Below are positions 22,864-32,376 of a stretch of 64,000 nt of DNA, one piece after another. Within the stretch, counting starts at the first letter, position 1. Every line of letters begins with the position of its first letter. The stretch covers positions 62,001 through 126,000 of the forward strand of contig CAKUFI010000001.1 in NCBI GenBank assembly GCA_934647305.1. The letters run 5' to 3'. Made by a program: the position numbers and the translations under genes. The notes below the pieces were generated by a model. It ran no database searches. It saw nothing but the letters and a program-made list of their open reading frames with translations, and was not told where the DNA came from. This DNA is from an uncultured Clostridia bacterium. GTDB lineage: Bacteria > Bacillota > Clostridia > Christensenellales > Aristaeellaceae.

Positions 22864-24930
22864 CTATAGCTCGGCGGGGGAGCGGGCGAGCAGCTCGCGC
22901 TGCGCGTCGACCGCCTGGCCGTTTTCCGCAGGGGACAGCGCGCGGTACTGGCCGTTGCTGAGCAGCTCGCGGCCCTGTGTGTTGTCGCGCCACTGGAGCT
23001 TCAGCACGGCCATGGCCTGCGCGGCCAGCGCGGGATCCTCGACCGGGAACAGCAGCTCGATTCGCCGGTCGAAGTTGCGCGGCATCCAGTCGGCGCTGGA
23101 CAGGTACACCAGGTGTTTCCCGTCGTTTTCGAAGCCGTAGATGCGGCTGTGCTCTAGGAACCGGCCAACCAGCGAGTGCACCTGAATGTTTTCGCTCAGG
23201 CCGGGCAGACCGGGCCTCAGGCAGCAGATGCCCCGCACCATCAGCCGAATCCGCACGCCCGCCATCGACGCGCGGTAGAGAGATGCGATGATTTCGGTGT
23301 CCACGAGCGAGTTCATCTTGGCGAAAATGTCGGCTTTTTTGCCTGCGCGGGCGTTCGCGGCCTCCTGATCGATCTTTTCAAGGAAGAAGCGGCGCAGGTC
23401 GTGGGGCGCGCAGACCAGCTTCTGAAGCGGCGGCAGGCCGGTGTAGCCTGACAGGCGGTTGAAAAAGGCCGAGGCGTCATCCCCGAAGGCAGGGCGCGCA
23501 GTAAACAGACTGTGATCGGTATAGGCCGCGCCGGTCGCCTCGTTGTAGTTGCCGGTGCCCAGGTGCACGTACCTGCGCAGCGCGTCACCCTCGCGGCGCA
23601 CCACCAGCGTGATCTTGGAGTGCGTCTTCAGGCCGACCACGCCGTAGAGCACCTGCGCCCCCGCGCGCTCAAGCCTGCGCCCCCAGTGCATGTTGTTGGC
23701 CTCGTCGAAGCGCGCCTTGACCTCGAGCAGCACTGTGACCTGCTTGCCCGCCTCGGCCGCCTCGACCAGCGCGGACATGATCGGCGACTGGCTGCCCACG
23801 CGGTAGAGCGTCTGCTTGATGGCCAGCACCTGCGGGTCGCGCGCGGCCTCCTGAATGAAGCGCACGACCGCGGAAAAGTCGTCGTAGGGGTGATAGAGCA
23901 GCAGATCGCCCTTGCGGATGCGGTCGAACATCGTCTCGCTCTCGCCCAGGCTCAGTCTGCGCGGCGTGAACGGGGGATACCGGAGCGATTCGAAGCCGTC
24001 CAGCGCGTAGACCGCGCGAAGCAGCCCCGCCAGGTCGATCGGCCCGTGAATCAGGTAGGTTTCGCCCTCCTGCAGCTTCAGCTCCTTTTCCAGCCGGCTC
24101 AGCAGCTGCGCGTCGGCCCGGCGGTCGATTTCCAGGCGCACCGCGCTGCCCAGGCGGCGCTTTTTGAGCGACTTTTCCACCTCGCTGAGCAGGCTTTCGG
24201 CCTCGTCGTCGCTGAAGCTCAGGTCAGAATTGCGGGTGATGCGGTAGGCGGCCTGGCACAGGATTCTGCGGCCGTAGAACAGGCGCTGAAGGCTGCGCGA
24301 GATCACCTGCTCGATGGGCATGAGCAGCACGCGCTGCGCGTCCGGAACCTGCACCAGGCGGGGAAGGCTCGCGGGCACCAGCACGTTCGAGAACAGCGCC
24401 TCGCCGTTTTCCTCCTCGATCAGCAGACCCAGGTTGATCCGGGCGTTCTGCAGCAGGGGAAAGGGGCGGGTCGCGTCCACCGTCACCGGGGTCAGTACCG
24501 GGTAGACCTGTTCCTCAAAGTAGCGGTCGAGCCATTCCTTCTGCGCCTCGGTCAGGCGGCTTTCCTCGGCGAAGCAGATGCCCTGTGCGTCCAGCTCGGG
24601 CAGCAGCGCGCGCAGAAACAGGTCGTACATGTCCGCGCACATGCGGTGCGTGCGGCTGCCGATCATCATCAGCAGCTGCTCGGCAGTCAGGCCGGAGGCG
24701 TCTCCGTCGGGGAGCGCCGCACCGGTCTGCCCCCACAGCGCGGGCACGCGGATCATGAAAAATTCGTCCAGGTTGGACGCAGTAATTGAGAGGAATTTCA
24801 CGCGCTCGAGCAGCGGATTGCGGGTGGACTGCGCCTCCTCCAGCACGCGGTGATTGAACTCCAGCCAGCTCAGCTCGCGGTTAATGACGTGCGCGGGCAG
24901 CAGATCCCTGGCAGATTCCATTTGAACCAA
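22864..24930 (-). CDS. ppk1: Polyphosphate kinase 1
   Basis: A 688-residue enzyme that makes polyphosphate from ATP. All four domains are present: the N-terminal helical domain (NRELSWLEFNHRVLEEA), the head domain, and two phospholipase D-like catalytic domains. The phospho-accepting region is in the LKTHSKITLVVRREGD segment, with HLGTGNYNEATGAAYTDHSLFT after it, and HSRIYGFEN in the second domain. A TTG at 24930 is nine bases from AAGGAG and is the likely start; an ATG at 24921 is farther away. A TTGCAA/TATGAT promoter precedes it. The gene is convergent with the lactonase. Confidence 0.93.
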   Translation of the reverse strand: MVQMESARDLLPAHVINRELSWLEFNHRVLEEAQSTRNPLLERVKFLSITASNLDEFFMIRVPALWGQTGAALPDGDASGLTAEQLLMMIGSRTHRMCADMYDLFLRALLPELDAQGICFAEESRLTEAQKEWLDRYFEEQVYPVLTPVTVDATRPFPLLQNARINLGLLIEEENGEALFSNVLVPASLPRLVQVPDAQRVLLMPIEQVISRSLQRLFYGRRILCQAAYRITRNSDLSFSDDEAESLLSEVEKSLKKRRLGSAVRLEIDRRADAQLLSRLEKELKLQEGETYLIHGPIDLAGLLRAVYALDGFESLRYPPFTPRRLSLGESETMFDRIRKGDLLLYHPYDDFSAVVRFIQEAARDPQVLAIKQTLYRVGSQSPIMSALVEAAEAGKQVTVLLEVKARFDEANNMHWGRRLERAGAQVLYGVVGLKTHSKITLVVRREGDALRRYVHLGTGNYNEATGAAYTDHSLFTARPAFGDDASAFFNRLSGYTGLPPLQKLVCAPHDLRRFFLEKIDQEAANARAGKKADIFAKMNSLVDTEIIASLYRASMAGVRIRLMVRGICCLRPGLPGLSENIQVHSLVGRFLEHSRIYGFENDGKHLVYLSSADWMPRNFDRRIELLFPVEDPALAAQAMAVLKLQWRDNTQGRELLSNGQYRALSPAENGQAVDAQRELLARSPAEL

Positions 24931-24964
24931 ACCGATCAACTCCTTGGGGGCATTTTATGGTGCA

Positions 24965-24993
24965 ATCATACCATTTTTTCAGGAAACTTGCAA
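24965..24993 (-). promoter_or_regulatory. Promoter of ppk1
   Basis: TTGCAA (24993-24988) and TATGAT (24970-24965) on the minus strand, spacer 17, 35 bases before the TTG start. Confidence 0.65.
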
Positions 24994-25032
24994 GTGGAAA
25001 GCGGCTGCCGAGCGAAAAAGGAGCGAATATCA

Positions 25033-25575
25033 ATGCGAAAATATGATGCGATCGTGCTGCTGGGCCTGAAGCTGCGCGCGGGCGGAGAGCCGGAGCAGGA
25101 ACTGGTTTTGCGCGCGAAACGGGCGGCCGAGTGCTATTTCGAGGGGATTGCGCCGCGTATACTCGCCTGCGGGGGAGACACGGGCGAGGGGATTTCCGAG
25201 GCGGCGGTGATGAGGCGGCTGCTGCTGGAGGCGGGCGTGCCCGAGGCGGCGATTACCTGCGAGGATCGCTCGCGCATCACCTATGAGAACCTGCGAAACG
25301 CCCTATACCTGCTCAAAAAAGACCGACGTCGGGTTTTTCTCGTCACTTCGGACTACCATCTGCCCAGGGCGCGCCTCATGGCCCGCCGGGAGGGAGCGCG
25401 GCAGGTTTCAGGCAGCTCGATCAAAACGCCCGGCGGCAGGAAGAAGAGGCAGCAAATCCGCATCGAGTGCCTGGCGGCGATCGACTACCTGATCGGCTGG
25501 GGGCGGCGTGACGAGACGCGGCCCGCCTGGGCGGAAAAGCTCAAGCGATTTCTGCTGCGCAAAAACGGCCGGTGA
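25033..25575 (+). CDS. YdcF family (DUF218) protein
   Basis: A 180-residue protein with the DUF218 fold: AIVLLGLKLRAGG at the N-terminus, ILACGGDTGEGISEAAVM near residue 46, then LEAGVPEAAITCEDRSRITYENLRNA and FLVTSDYHLPRARLMA. No signal peptide or membrane helix is visible, so it is the soluble YdcF type rather than the membrane ElyC/SanA type. YdcF binds SAM in vitro, but the cellular role is not known. AAGGAG precedes the ATG. It is divergent from ppk1 and upstream of dnaG, with a 140-base gap to it. Confidence 0.85.
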   Translation: MRKYDAIVLLGLKLRAGGEPEQELVLRAKRAAECYFEGIAPRILACGGDTGEGISEAAVMRRLLLEAGVPEAAITCEDRSRITYENLRNALYLLKKDRRRVFLVTSDYHLPRARLMARREGARQVSGSSIKTPGGRKKRQQIRIECLAAIDYLIGWGRRDETRPAWAEKLKRFLLRKNGR

Positions 25576-25715
25576 GCGCGCAGGCAGAAACAGGGAGGAA
25601 AACCAGACAAAATTCATGATCCGGACGGCAGGAAAAAAGCGTTTCGCGGCGAAAAGTATCATATCGGATCAGAACCTGTCGAACAGGAACGGTAAAGCGG
25701 GAGGAAGACGAAAAA

Positions 25716-27473
25716 ATGGGAAGGATACCTGACGCGTGGTTTGACGAGCTGAGAAGCCGCGTCAACATCGTGGACGTGGTATCCGACTATGTTGTCCTGA
25801 AGCAGAAGGGCCGCAGGTTCTGGGGCCTGTGTCCGTTCCACGGCGAAAAGACCGCCTCCTTCAGCGTGGACAGCGAAACGCAGTCCTTTTACTGCTTCGG
25901 CTGCCACAAGGGCGGAAGCGTCATCACGTTCGTGATGGAGATCGAGCGGATGGAGTTCCTGGACGCGGTGAACCTGCTCTCCGAGCGGGCGCATCTGCCC
26001 CTGCCCGAGCGCACGCAGGAGCCGGACGCCGATCAGTCCCGGGCGCTGCGCGAGCGGCTGTACGCGGCCAATGTCGAGGCGGCCCGGTACTATCACGCCA
26101 TGCTCTGGAGGAGCGAGGGCGCGCAGGCGCTGGCCTACCTGCACGGCCGGGGACTGGACGATGTGGGCATCCGTCGGTTCGGCCTGGGCGCCGCGCCGGA
26201 CGGCTGGGACCACCTGGTCAGGTACTTAAAGAGCCTGGGCTATCGCGAGGAGGAAATGAAAAAGGCCGGTCTCGCGGGCGAAAAGGACGGGCGGTACTAC
26301 GACATGTTCAGGAACCGCGCCATCTTCCCGATCGTCAACGCGCAGGGCAAGGTACTGGGCTTCGGCGGGCGCATACTGGGCGACGGCAACCCCAAGTACC
26401 TGAACACCTCCGACACGCCCATCTTCAACAAGCGCCTGGGCCTGTACGCCATCAACATGGTCAAAAAGGAGCGCTCGCTCAAGCGGCTGATCCTGGTGGA
26501 GGGCTACATGGACGTGGTGTCGCTGCGCAACCACGGGGTTTCCGGCGTGGTCGCGACGCTGGGCACCGCCCTGACCGAGGAGCAGGCCCGCCTGATCAAG
26601 CGCTACGCCCCCGAGGTACACGTATGCTACGACGGCGACGGCGCGGGTCAGAAGGCCATACTGCGCGCGCTGGACATCTTCGAGGCGGCCGACATGCCCG
26701 CCCGGGTGATCGACATCCCGGACGACATGGATCCGGACGACTACGTGAAGAAGTTCGGCGCGGAGGGCTTCGAGGCGCTGGGCACGGTGCCCCCGGCCGA
26801 GTACCGGATGCGCCGCGCGGCGGACGGACTGAACCTGGAAAATCAGGAAGACCGGATGAAGTACGCCATCGCCTGCTGCAGCATCCTCAGGCGGCTCAAA
26901 AACCCGGTCGAGGTGGCGAGCTACCTGCCCAAATTGTCGGTGCAGACAGGCTTTTCACAGCAGGTGCTCTCCGAGCAGATCGGCACGCTGGCCGCTTCGG
27001 GCGCAGGCGACCCGTCCGGGGAGACTCGACCCCGCCTGGGAAGAAAGCGCCGCGAGGAGCTGCCTGAGCACGTCAAGGCCGAGATGACGCTGGTGTATCT
27101 GGCGGCAAACGGCCTGCTGGATGCGAACCTGATTCCGGAAAATACCTTCGAAACGCCGCTTTACGCCAGGATGTTTTCACTTCTCCGGGCGGGCGAGCGG
27201 CCGGACGCGCTTCTGAGTCGGCTGACCGAGGACGAACAGGCCGACGCGGCCGAAGCGCTGCAAACCGACCGGCGGCTGGACCGCGAACATGCCCCCGAGG
27301 CGGTGGAGGACTGCCTCAACCGCATCCGGCGGCACAAACTGAATGAAAAAATACGCGAAACCCGCGGCGCATACGAGCGCGAAAGCGACAATGCGCGCAA
27401 AACCGAGCTGCTCGTGCTGCTGCAGAAACTGACGAACGAGCTGAACCAGGCGAAGACGGGCCGGAAGGAGTGA
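25716..27473 (+). CDS. dnaG: DNA primase
   Basis: A 585-residue replicative primase. The zinc-binding domain uses C39, H42, C60 and C63 (CPFHGEKTASF then FYCFGCHKGG). The RNA polymerase core follows, with the TOPRIM motif LILVEGYMDVVSL near residue 260 and DGDGAGQKA near 305. The C-terminal 130 residues are the helicase-binding region. GGGAGG precedes the start. It is directly followed by rpoD, as in the macromolecular synthesis operon, but rpsU is not present. Confidence 0.95.
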   Translation: MGRIPDAWFDELRSRVNIVDVVSDYVVLKQKGRRFWGLCPFHGEKTASFSVDSETQSFYCFGCHKGGSVITFVMEIERMEFLDAVNLLSERAHLPLPERTQEPDADQSRALRERLYAANVEAARYYHAMLWRSEGAQALAYLHGRGLDDVGIRRFGLGAAPDGWDHLVRYLKSLGYREEEMKKAGLAGEKDGRYYDMFRNRAIFPIVNAQGKVLGFGGRILGDGNPKYLNTSDTPIFNKRLGLYAINMVKKERSLKRLILVEGYMDVVSLRNHGVSGVVATLGTALTEEQARLIKRYAPEVHVCYDGDGAGQKAILRALDIFEAADMPARVIDIPDDMDPDDYVKKFGAEGFEALGTVPPAEYRMRRAADGLNLENQEDRMKYAIACCSILRRLKNPVEVASYLPKLSVQTGFSQQVLSEQIGTLAASGAGDPSGETRPRLGRKRREELPEHVKAEMTLVYLAANGLLDANLIPENTFETPLYARMFSLLRAGERPDALLSRLTEDEQADAAEALQTDRRLDREHAPEAVEDCLNRIRRHKLNEKIRETRGAYERESDNARKTELLVLLQKLTNELNQAKTGRKE

Positions 27474-27478
27474 GCCTC

Positions 27479-28591
27479 TTGGGAAAGAACAATAACAATA
27501 ATACGCAGATAGATAATGAAGAAAAGATGGACCGAGTGCGCAGTCTGCTGGAGCTGGGCAAGAGCAAGGGCACGCTGACGTACAAGGAAATCGTGGATAT
27601 GCTCTCCGATGTGCCGATTGAGCCGGATCAGTTCGACAAGATCCTCGAAACGCTCGAGAGCATCGGGGTCGAGGTGGTCAATGAGCTGCCCGTAGCCGAC
27701 GCGGATCCGGTGATCGACGCGCCGGTCGAGGACGATCTCGACCTGTCCGTGCCGGAGGGCATCAGCATTGATGACCCGGTGCGCATGTACCTCAAGGAAA
27801 TCGGCAAGGTGCCGCTGCTGGGCGCGGATGAGGAAATCGAAATCGCCAAGCGCATGGAGGAGGGCGACGAGGAGGCCAGGAAGAAGCTGGTCGAGTGCAA
27901 CCTGCGCCTGGTGGTCTCCATCGCCAAGCGGTACGTGGGCCGCGGCATGCTGTTCCTCGACCTGATTCAGGAGGGAAATCTGGGCCTGATCAAGGCGGTC
28001 GAGAAGTTCGACTACCGCAAGGGCTACAAGTTCTCGACCTACGCCACCTGGTGGATTCGCCAGGCCATTACCCGCGCCATCGCCGACCAGGCGCGCACCA
28101 TCCGTATCCCGGTGCACATGGTGGAAACCATCAACAAGCTGATTCGCGTCTCCAGACAGCTTCTGCAGGAGTACGGCCGCGAGCCGCAGCCTGAGGAAAT
28201 CGCCGAGGTCATGGGTATCTCCGAGGACAAGGTGCGCGAAATCATCAAGATCGCGCAGGAGCCGGTCTCCCTCGAAACCCCCATCGGCGAGGAAGAGGAC
28301 AGCCATCTGGGCGACTTTATCCCCGACGACGAGGCGCCCGCCCCGGCCGACGCGGCGGCGTATACCCTGCTGCGGGAAAACCTGATGAACGTGCTCGACA
28401 CGCTGACTCCCCGCGAGGAAATGGTGCTTCGCCTGCGCTTCGGTCTGATCGACGGCCGCAGCCGCACGCTGGAGGAGGTGGGCAAGGACTTTGGCGTCAC
28501 CCGCGAGCGCATTCGCCAGATCGAGGCCAAGGCCCTGCGCAAGCTGCGCCACCCCAGCCGCTCGAAGAAGCTCAAGGACTTTCTGGACTGA
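27479..28591 (+). CDS. rpoD: RNA polymerase primary sigma factor SigA
   Basis: A 370-residue primary sigma factor. Region 1.1 is short; region 1.2 to 2 contains DDPVRMYLKEIG, EEGDEEARKKLVECNLRLVV, LIQEGNLGLIKAVEKFDYRKG and FSTYATWWIRQAITRAI. Region 3 contains IRIPVHMVETINKL and region 4 ends with FGVTRERIRQIEAKALRKLRHP. The N-terminus has an Asn run. A TTG at 27479 is eight bases from AAGGAG; a GTG at 27470 overlaps that site and the dnaG stop. The downstream trmK start overlaps this stop, so dnaG-rpoD-trmK form one unit. Confidence 0.96.
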   Translation: MGKNNNNNTQIDNEEKMDRVRSLLELGKSKGTLTYKEIVDMLSDVPIEPDQFDKILETLESIGVEVVNELPVADADPVIDAPVEDDLDLSVPEGISIDDPVRMYLKEIGKVPLLGADEEIEIAKRMEEGDEEARKKLVECNLRLVVSIAKRYVGRGMLFLDLIQEGNLGLIKAVEKFDYRKGYKFSTYATWWIRQAITRAIADQARTIRIPVHMVETINKLIRVSRQLLQEYGREPQPEEIAEVMGISEDKVREIIKIAQEPVSLETPIGEEEDSHLGDFIPDDEAPAPADAAAYTLLRENLMNVLDTLTPREEMVLRLRFGLIDGRSRTLEEVGKDFGVTRERIRQIEAKALRKLRHPSRSKKLKDFLD

Positions 28592-29277
28592 TGGCGCTTC
28601 CGTTTGAACTGGACGAGAGACTGCGCATGCTGTCCGCGCTCGTGCCCGCCTGTCCCATGGCGGCGGATATCGGCGCGGATCACGGCTTTTTGGGCGCCTG
28701 GCTATTGTCGAGCGGCCGGTGCGAAAGGGTGCAGTTTCTGGACATCAGCGAACCGTCGCTCGCCAAGGCCAGGCGGCTGATCGCGTCGCTTCACCTGGAA
28801 GACCGCGCCGTTTTCGGCGTGGGGGACGGCGCGCAGGCCATGACCGAGCCCGTGCAGGCGGCGATTATCGCGGGCATGGGCGGCCCGACGATGTGCGGCA
28901 TCATCGAGCGCGGCCAGGAAAACCTGGGCGACGCGCAGCTGATCCTGCAGGCCAACATGGGCCTTTTCGACCTGCGCGGGCGCCTGACGCAGCTCCATTA
29001 CCGGATCGACCGGGAGGAGCTGGTGCGCGCGGGCCGCAGGTGGTATATCGGCATGCGGGCGGTGCGCGGCGAGGCGAAGTATACCCGCCGGGAGCTGCTT
29101 TTCGGGCCGTGCCTGCTGGCTGACAGGCATCCGCGCCTGCCCGAGTACGCGGCGTTTCGCATTCGCGTGCTTGAGGACGCGCTTGCGGGCGTGCGCAAAA
29201 CCGAGGGCGAGCGTGCCGAGCGCATTGAGAAGGAACTGAACGAAGAGAAAAAACTGTGGGAAGAGGTGCGCACATGA
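28591..29277 (+). CDS. trmK: tRNA (adenine22-N1)-methyltransferase
   Basis: A 228-residue class I SAM methylase that makes m1A22 in tRNA. The N-terminal Rossmann part has MAADIGADHGFLGAWLL near residues 28-44, FLDISEPSLAKAR, and IIAGMGGPTMCGII, which are typical TrmK motifs; the C-terminal helices form the coiled hairpin domain. The ATG overlaps the rpoD stop. In Firmicutes trmK is regularly followed by a Nif3-like gene, as here. Length is standard. Confidence 0.92.
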   Translation: MALPFELDERLRMLSALVPACPMAADIGADHGFLGAWLLSSGRCERVQFLDISEPSLAKARRLIASLHLEDRAVFGVGDGAQAMTEPVQAAIIAGMGGPTMCGIIERGQENLGDAQLILQANMGLFDLRGRLTQLHYRIDREELVRAGRRWYIGMRAVRGEAKYTRRELLFGPCLLADRHPRLPEYAAFRIRVLEDALAGVRKTEGERAERIEKELNEEKKLWEEVRT

Positions 29278-30041
29278 AGGTCAGGGACGCGCTGAGCATC
29301 CTGAATGGGATGTTTCCGCCCGAGCAGGCGGAGAGCTACGACAACGTGGGGCTTCTGTGCGGTCATCCGGATGCGCCGGTGACGGGAATCCTGTGCGCGC
29401 TCGACCTGACGGAGGGCGTGATCGACGAGGCGCTGGATAAGGGCGCGCAGCTGGTCGTAACCCATCATCCGATTCTGTTTCACGCGCGCAAGAACCTGCG
29501 CGAGGATGATTCGGAGGGCAGACTGCTGGCCAGGCTGATTCGCAGCCGCCTGTCGCTGATCGCCGCGCATACCAACTATGACAACGCGCCGGACGGCGTG
29601 AACGATCAGCTGGCCGCCGCGCTGGGCCTTGTGAACGTACAGGCGCTGGCAAACGGCCTGCGCGTGGGCGAGCTGCCGCGAGAAATGAACGTGCGCGAGC
29701 TGACGGAGCATGTGGGAAAGAGCCTCTGCGCGGTCGTGAGGCCCTATTGCGCGTGCGATACGGCCGTTCGCCGGGTGGCGGTCTGCGGCGGCGCGGGCAG
29801 CGAGTTTTATCCCCTGGCGCTTGCGGCCGGGGCTCAGGCGTATGTGACCGGCGAGGTGCATCATCACGACGCGCTCGCGGCGGTTGCCGGAAACCTGGCC
29901 GTACTCGAGGCCGGTCATTATGAAACGGAGCAGATTGCGATAAAATCACTGGCAAACCGTTTACAAAGCGCTGCAAATGCGCTACAATATAAGGTGACTG
30001 TCATGGAGAGCGCGGAGAGACCCTTCGCGCGCCCTTACTGA
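29274..30041 (+). CDS. Nif3-like dinuclear metal-centre protein
   Basis: A 255-residue protein of the NIF3/YqfO family. Metal-binding motifs are THHPILFH near residue 63, AAHTNYDNAPDGVND near 98, and GEVHHHDAL near 204 with the closing GHYETEQ. It lacks the inserted PII-like domain of the long YqfO form. GTP cyclohydrolase-type activity has been proposed for the family but not settled. Its ATG overlaps the trmK stop (ATGA). Confidence 0.9.
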   Translation: MKVRDALSILNGMFPPEQAESYDNVGLLCGHPDAPVTGILCALDLTEGVIDEALDKGAQLVVTHHPILFHARKNLREDDSEGRLLARLIRSRLSLIAAHTNYDNAPDGVNDQLAAALGLVNVQALANGLRVGELPREMNVRELTEHVGKSLCAVVRPYCACDTAVRRVAVCGGAGSEFYPLALAAGAQAYVTGEVHHHDALAAVAGNLAVLEAGHYETEQIAIKSLANRLQSAANALQYKVTVMESAERPFARPY

Positions 30042-30059
30042 TTAGAGGAGGACGAAGGA

Positions 30060-30767
30060 ATGAAAATGGAAGCTCTGTGGGCCTATCAGCAGCGAGACAT
30101 GGAAGCCGACCGCTTTGAAACCGAAATGCGGCAGGCCCCCAACCGCCTGAAGCTGCTGAAGGAACGCGACTTTTTGCAGGAGCAGCAGAATAATATGAAG
30201 CGCATCGAGCGCGAGGTGGCCCTCATGAGCGACCGCCTGGACGCCCTGCGCGACGAGGAAGAGCGCCTGCGCGGCGTGCTGGACAACCTCCTTACGGCGG
30301 TCAAGGACATCACCGAGGATCAGACCGAGGAGATCGACAAGCAGATTGCCGCCGCCTCCAAGCTCGAGGATACGCTGCTTACCTATGAGCAGGAAATCGC
30401 CAAGATGCGCAAGGACAGCGAGGCCCGCGACCGCCTGCAGAAGGACATCCGCCTGCGCGCCGCCCGCACCAAGGCCGATTTTGACGAGCATAAGAAGGCC
30501 TACGACGTCGAGTTCAAGCGCGACAAGGCCAAGCTGGAGGAGCTGCGCAAGGCGGCCGAGGAAGAGTCGAAGAAGGTCGATCCGGAGCTGCTGGCCAAGT
30601 ATCGCTCGATCAAGCAGCACATCGCACCGCCCATCGCCAAGCTCAACGGTAATCGCTGCGGCGGCTGCAACATGGAGCTGTCCGCGGCCACGCTCAACGC
30701 CATGAACGGCAAGGATTTCATCGAGTGCGACAACTGCGGCCGCGCGCTGTTCAAGAGCGAGGAATAA
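30060..30767 (+). CDS. Coiled-coil C4 zinc-ribbon protein
   Basis: A 235-residue protein with a long antiparallel coiled coil (about residues 15-185) and a C-terminal zinc ribbon, CGGC and CDNC, between residues 200 and 230. It is the conserved protein that follows nif3 in many Firmicutes and related bacteria. The fold suggests a nucleic-acid or protein scaffold role; none is proven. GGAGG precedes the ATG by 8 bases. Its end overlaps the convergent DUF3810 gene by 17 bases. Confidence 0.88.
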   Translation: MKMEALWAYQQRDMEADRFETEMRQAPNRLKLLKERDFLQEQQNNMKRIEREVALMSDRLDALRDEEERLRGVLDNLLTAVKDITEDQTEEIDKQIAAASKLEDTLLTYEQEIAKMRKDSEARDRLQKDIRLRAARTKADFDEHKKAYDVEFKRDKAKLEELRKAAEEESKKVDPELLAKYRSIKQHIAPPIAKLNGNRCGGCNMELSAATLNAMNGKDFIECDNCGRALFKSEE

Positions 30768-31692
30768 GCAGGAGCACGTCGGAGTAGCTCTTTTCGCCAC
30801 GCGAAACGCCGCACAGGCGCAGGAAGCCGTCGCTCAGGCGCTGAAAGGCGCGCTGCAGAGCCGGCAGGTGTTTGCCCGAGCCGTTCGATGCGACAAATTC
30901 GCGTCGGACGGCTTCTTTCATTTGCCCTGTCAGGTCGGCAAGCGCTTCCTCAGGCAGCTCCTGCGCGGCGTAGAGCAGCATCTGAAGGTTCGCGGAAGCC
31001 TCGAACACCCCGCCGAGCGCCTGGCACATTCTCCACGCGGCGCGGTTGGCCAGATCCTCGCGCGCGATGCCGGCCTGGTGCGCCAGCTCGTGGCACAGCG
31101 TAAACGGGATGAGCAGCGGCCGGTCGTCGGCGTTTACGTGGGTGCGCCCGGTCAGCGGATTGTGAATCCCGGCCACGCCCAGACGGTCGAGCAGCGCGTT
31201 GTTTCGCACGATTGCGGGCGGACTCAGGCGGCAGGAGAACACATCCTGCGCCGCGTCCAGCGCCTGCTTCGCCCAGGTATCCACGTCGGATATGTCCTGC
31301 GGGAAGGCAACGGCCGATCGGTTCAGCGCCTCGGCAAAGCCCTGCGCCTGCGAAAATGCGTCCACGGCGTAATCGGCCTGGGGTTCTTGGACGCCGTACA
31401 GCGGCAGCCACAGCGCGCAGAAGGCGAGCAGCAGCGACAAAAGCAGCGTGAACAGCCGCCCGGGCAGGTGTGTGAAAAACTGCCTGCGCGCGAAAATCGC
31501 GGCGCACAGCAGACCGAGGGCGAGCGCGGGCCAGGCGGGGAACGCCTCGTTCAGCGCGCAGAACGCCTGCCGAACGGCCGGAAAGACGCGCCGCGCGTAC
31601 CAGGCGCACACGTCCGGACTGAGCCGCGCGATTGCGGCCAGCGCGAAGCACAGCCCCGAAAGGAGCCCCCACTCCCAAGCATCCCTGCGCAT
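30751..31692 (-). CDS. DUF3810 membrane zinc-peptidase-like protein
   Basis: A 313-residue membrane protein. Two helices lie near residues 8-25 and 50-65 and a third near 75-98; the rest is an extracytoplasmic domain with the gluzincin-like motif CHELAHQAGI near residue 200 and NPLTGRTHVN before it. The HExxH motif supports a zinc peptidase. The family has no known substrate. GGGAGGG precedes the ATG. It is convergent with the zinc-ribbon gene and the two coding regions overlap at their ends, with no terminator between. Confidence 0.85.
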   Translation of the reverse strand: MRRDAWEWGLLSGLCFALAAIARLSPDVCAWYARRVFPAVRQAFCALNEAFPAWPALALGLLCAAIFARRQFFTHLPGRLFTLLLSLLLAFCALWLPLYGVQEPQADYAVDAFSQAQGFAEALNRSAVAFPQDISDVDTWAKQALDAAQDVFSCRLSPPAIVRNNALLDRLGVAGIHNPLTGRTHVNADDRPLLIPFTLCHELAHQAGIAREDLANRAAWRMCQALGGVFEASANLQMLLYAAQELPEEALADLTGQMKEAVRREFVASNGSGKHLPALQRAFQRLSDGFLRLCGVSRGEKSYSDVLLLIPRS

Positions 31693-31749
31693 GAAAATCC
31701 CTCCCTCACACCACATTATCGCATAAGGGAGGGGGAAATGCAAAGGGAA

Positions 31750-32331
31750 TTACTTCCTGACCAGGTTCCTGCCGATCGCGAAAAGCACCGGCGGGCAGGA
31801 GGTTTTCTGGTTGACGTAGCGGCGCACCATGGCGCTGTAGCGGGCGCTGTCCAGGCTCTCCGCCCAGTCAAGCAGCGCGTTTAGCTCCCGCGTGCCCTCC
31901 TCGTGGCCGGGATAGGCGCAGATGGTCATCAGTCCCCCGGGCGCAAGCAGCTCCAGGCATTCGCTGACCGCGGCCAGCGTGGTCTCAAGACGCGTGGTGC
32001 AGCTGTGGTCGCCGCCGGGCAGCCACCCCAGGTTGAACAGCACCGCGTCGACCGGCCCCTCGACGTGTTTTCGCACGTTCTGGTGCCCGTCGCAGATCAG
32101 CGTGGCCCGGTCAAGCAGGCCGGCCGCCTCCAGGCGGCTTTTCGTGTGCTCAACCGCGCTTGGCTGTATGTCAAAGGCGTAGACGTGTCCGGTCTCGCCG
32201 ACCAGCTCGCACAGCCACTGCGTGTCGTGGCCGTTGCCCATCGTCGCGTCGATCACGCGCATGCCGGGCAAAATGGCTTCTTTCTGCAGTTCCTGCGCCC
32301 AGTGGCGGGCGCTCTTCATATCAAACGGCAT
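31750..32331 (-). CDS. mnmM: Class I SAM methyltransferase, MnmM (YtqB) type
   Basis: A 193-residue methylase. Motif I is VIDATMGNGHDTQWL near residue 26, followed by VYAFDIQPSAVEHT and the diagnostic NLGWLPGGDH near residue 98. YtqB-type proteins have been shown to be MnmM, which methylates nm5 to mnm5 at tRNA U34 in Gram-positive bacteria. That would act on the product of the MnmEG pathway, whose mnmG is also in this window. The start follows GGAGG. It is divergent from the nnr gene with only 45 bases between. Confidence 0.82.
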   Translation of the reverse strand: MPFDMKSARHWAQELQKEAILPGMRVIDATMGNGHDTQWLCELVGETGHVYAFDIQPSAVEHTKSRLEAAGLLDRATLICDGHQNVRKHVEGPVDAVLFNLGWLPGGDHSCTTRLETTLAAVSECLELLAPGGLMTICAYPGHEEGTRELNALLDWAESLDSARYSAMVRRYVNQKTSCPPVLFAIGRNLVRK

Positions 32332-32376
32332 GATGGATTCCTCCAGTTTCTGTGAATATACGAAAGGGTGATTTCG

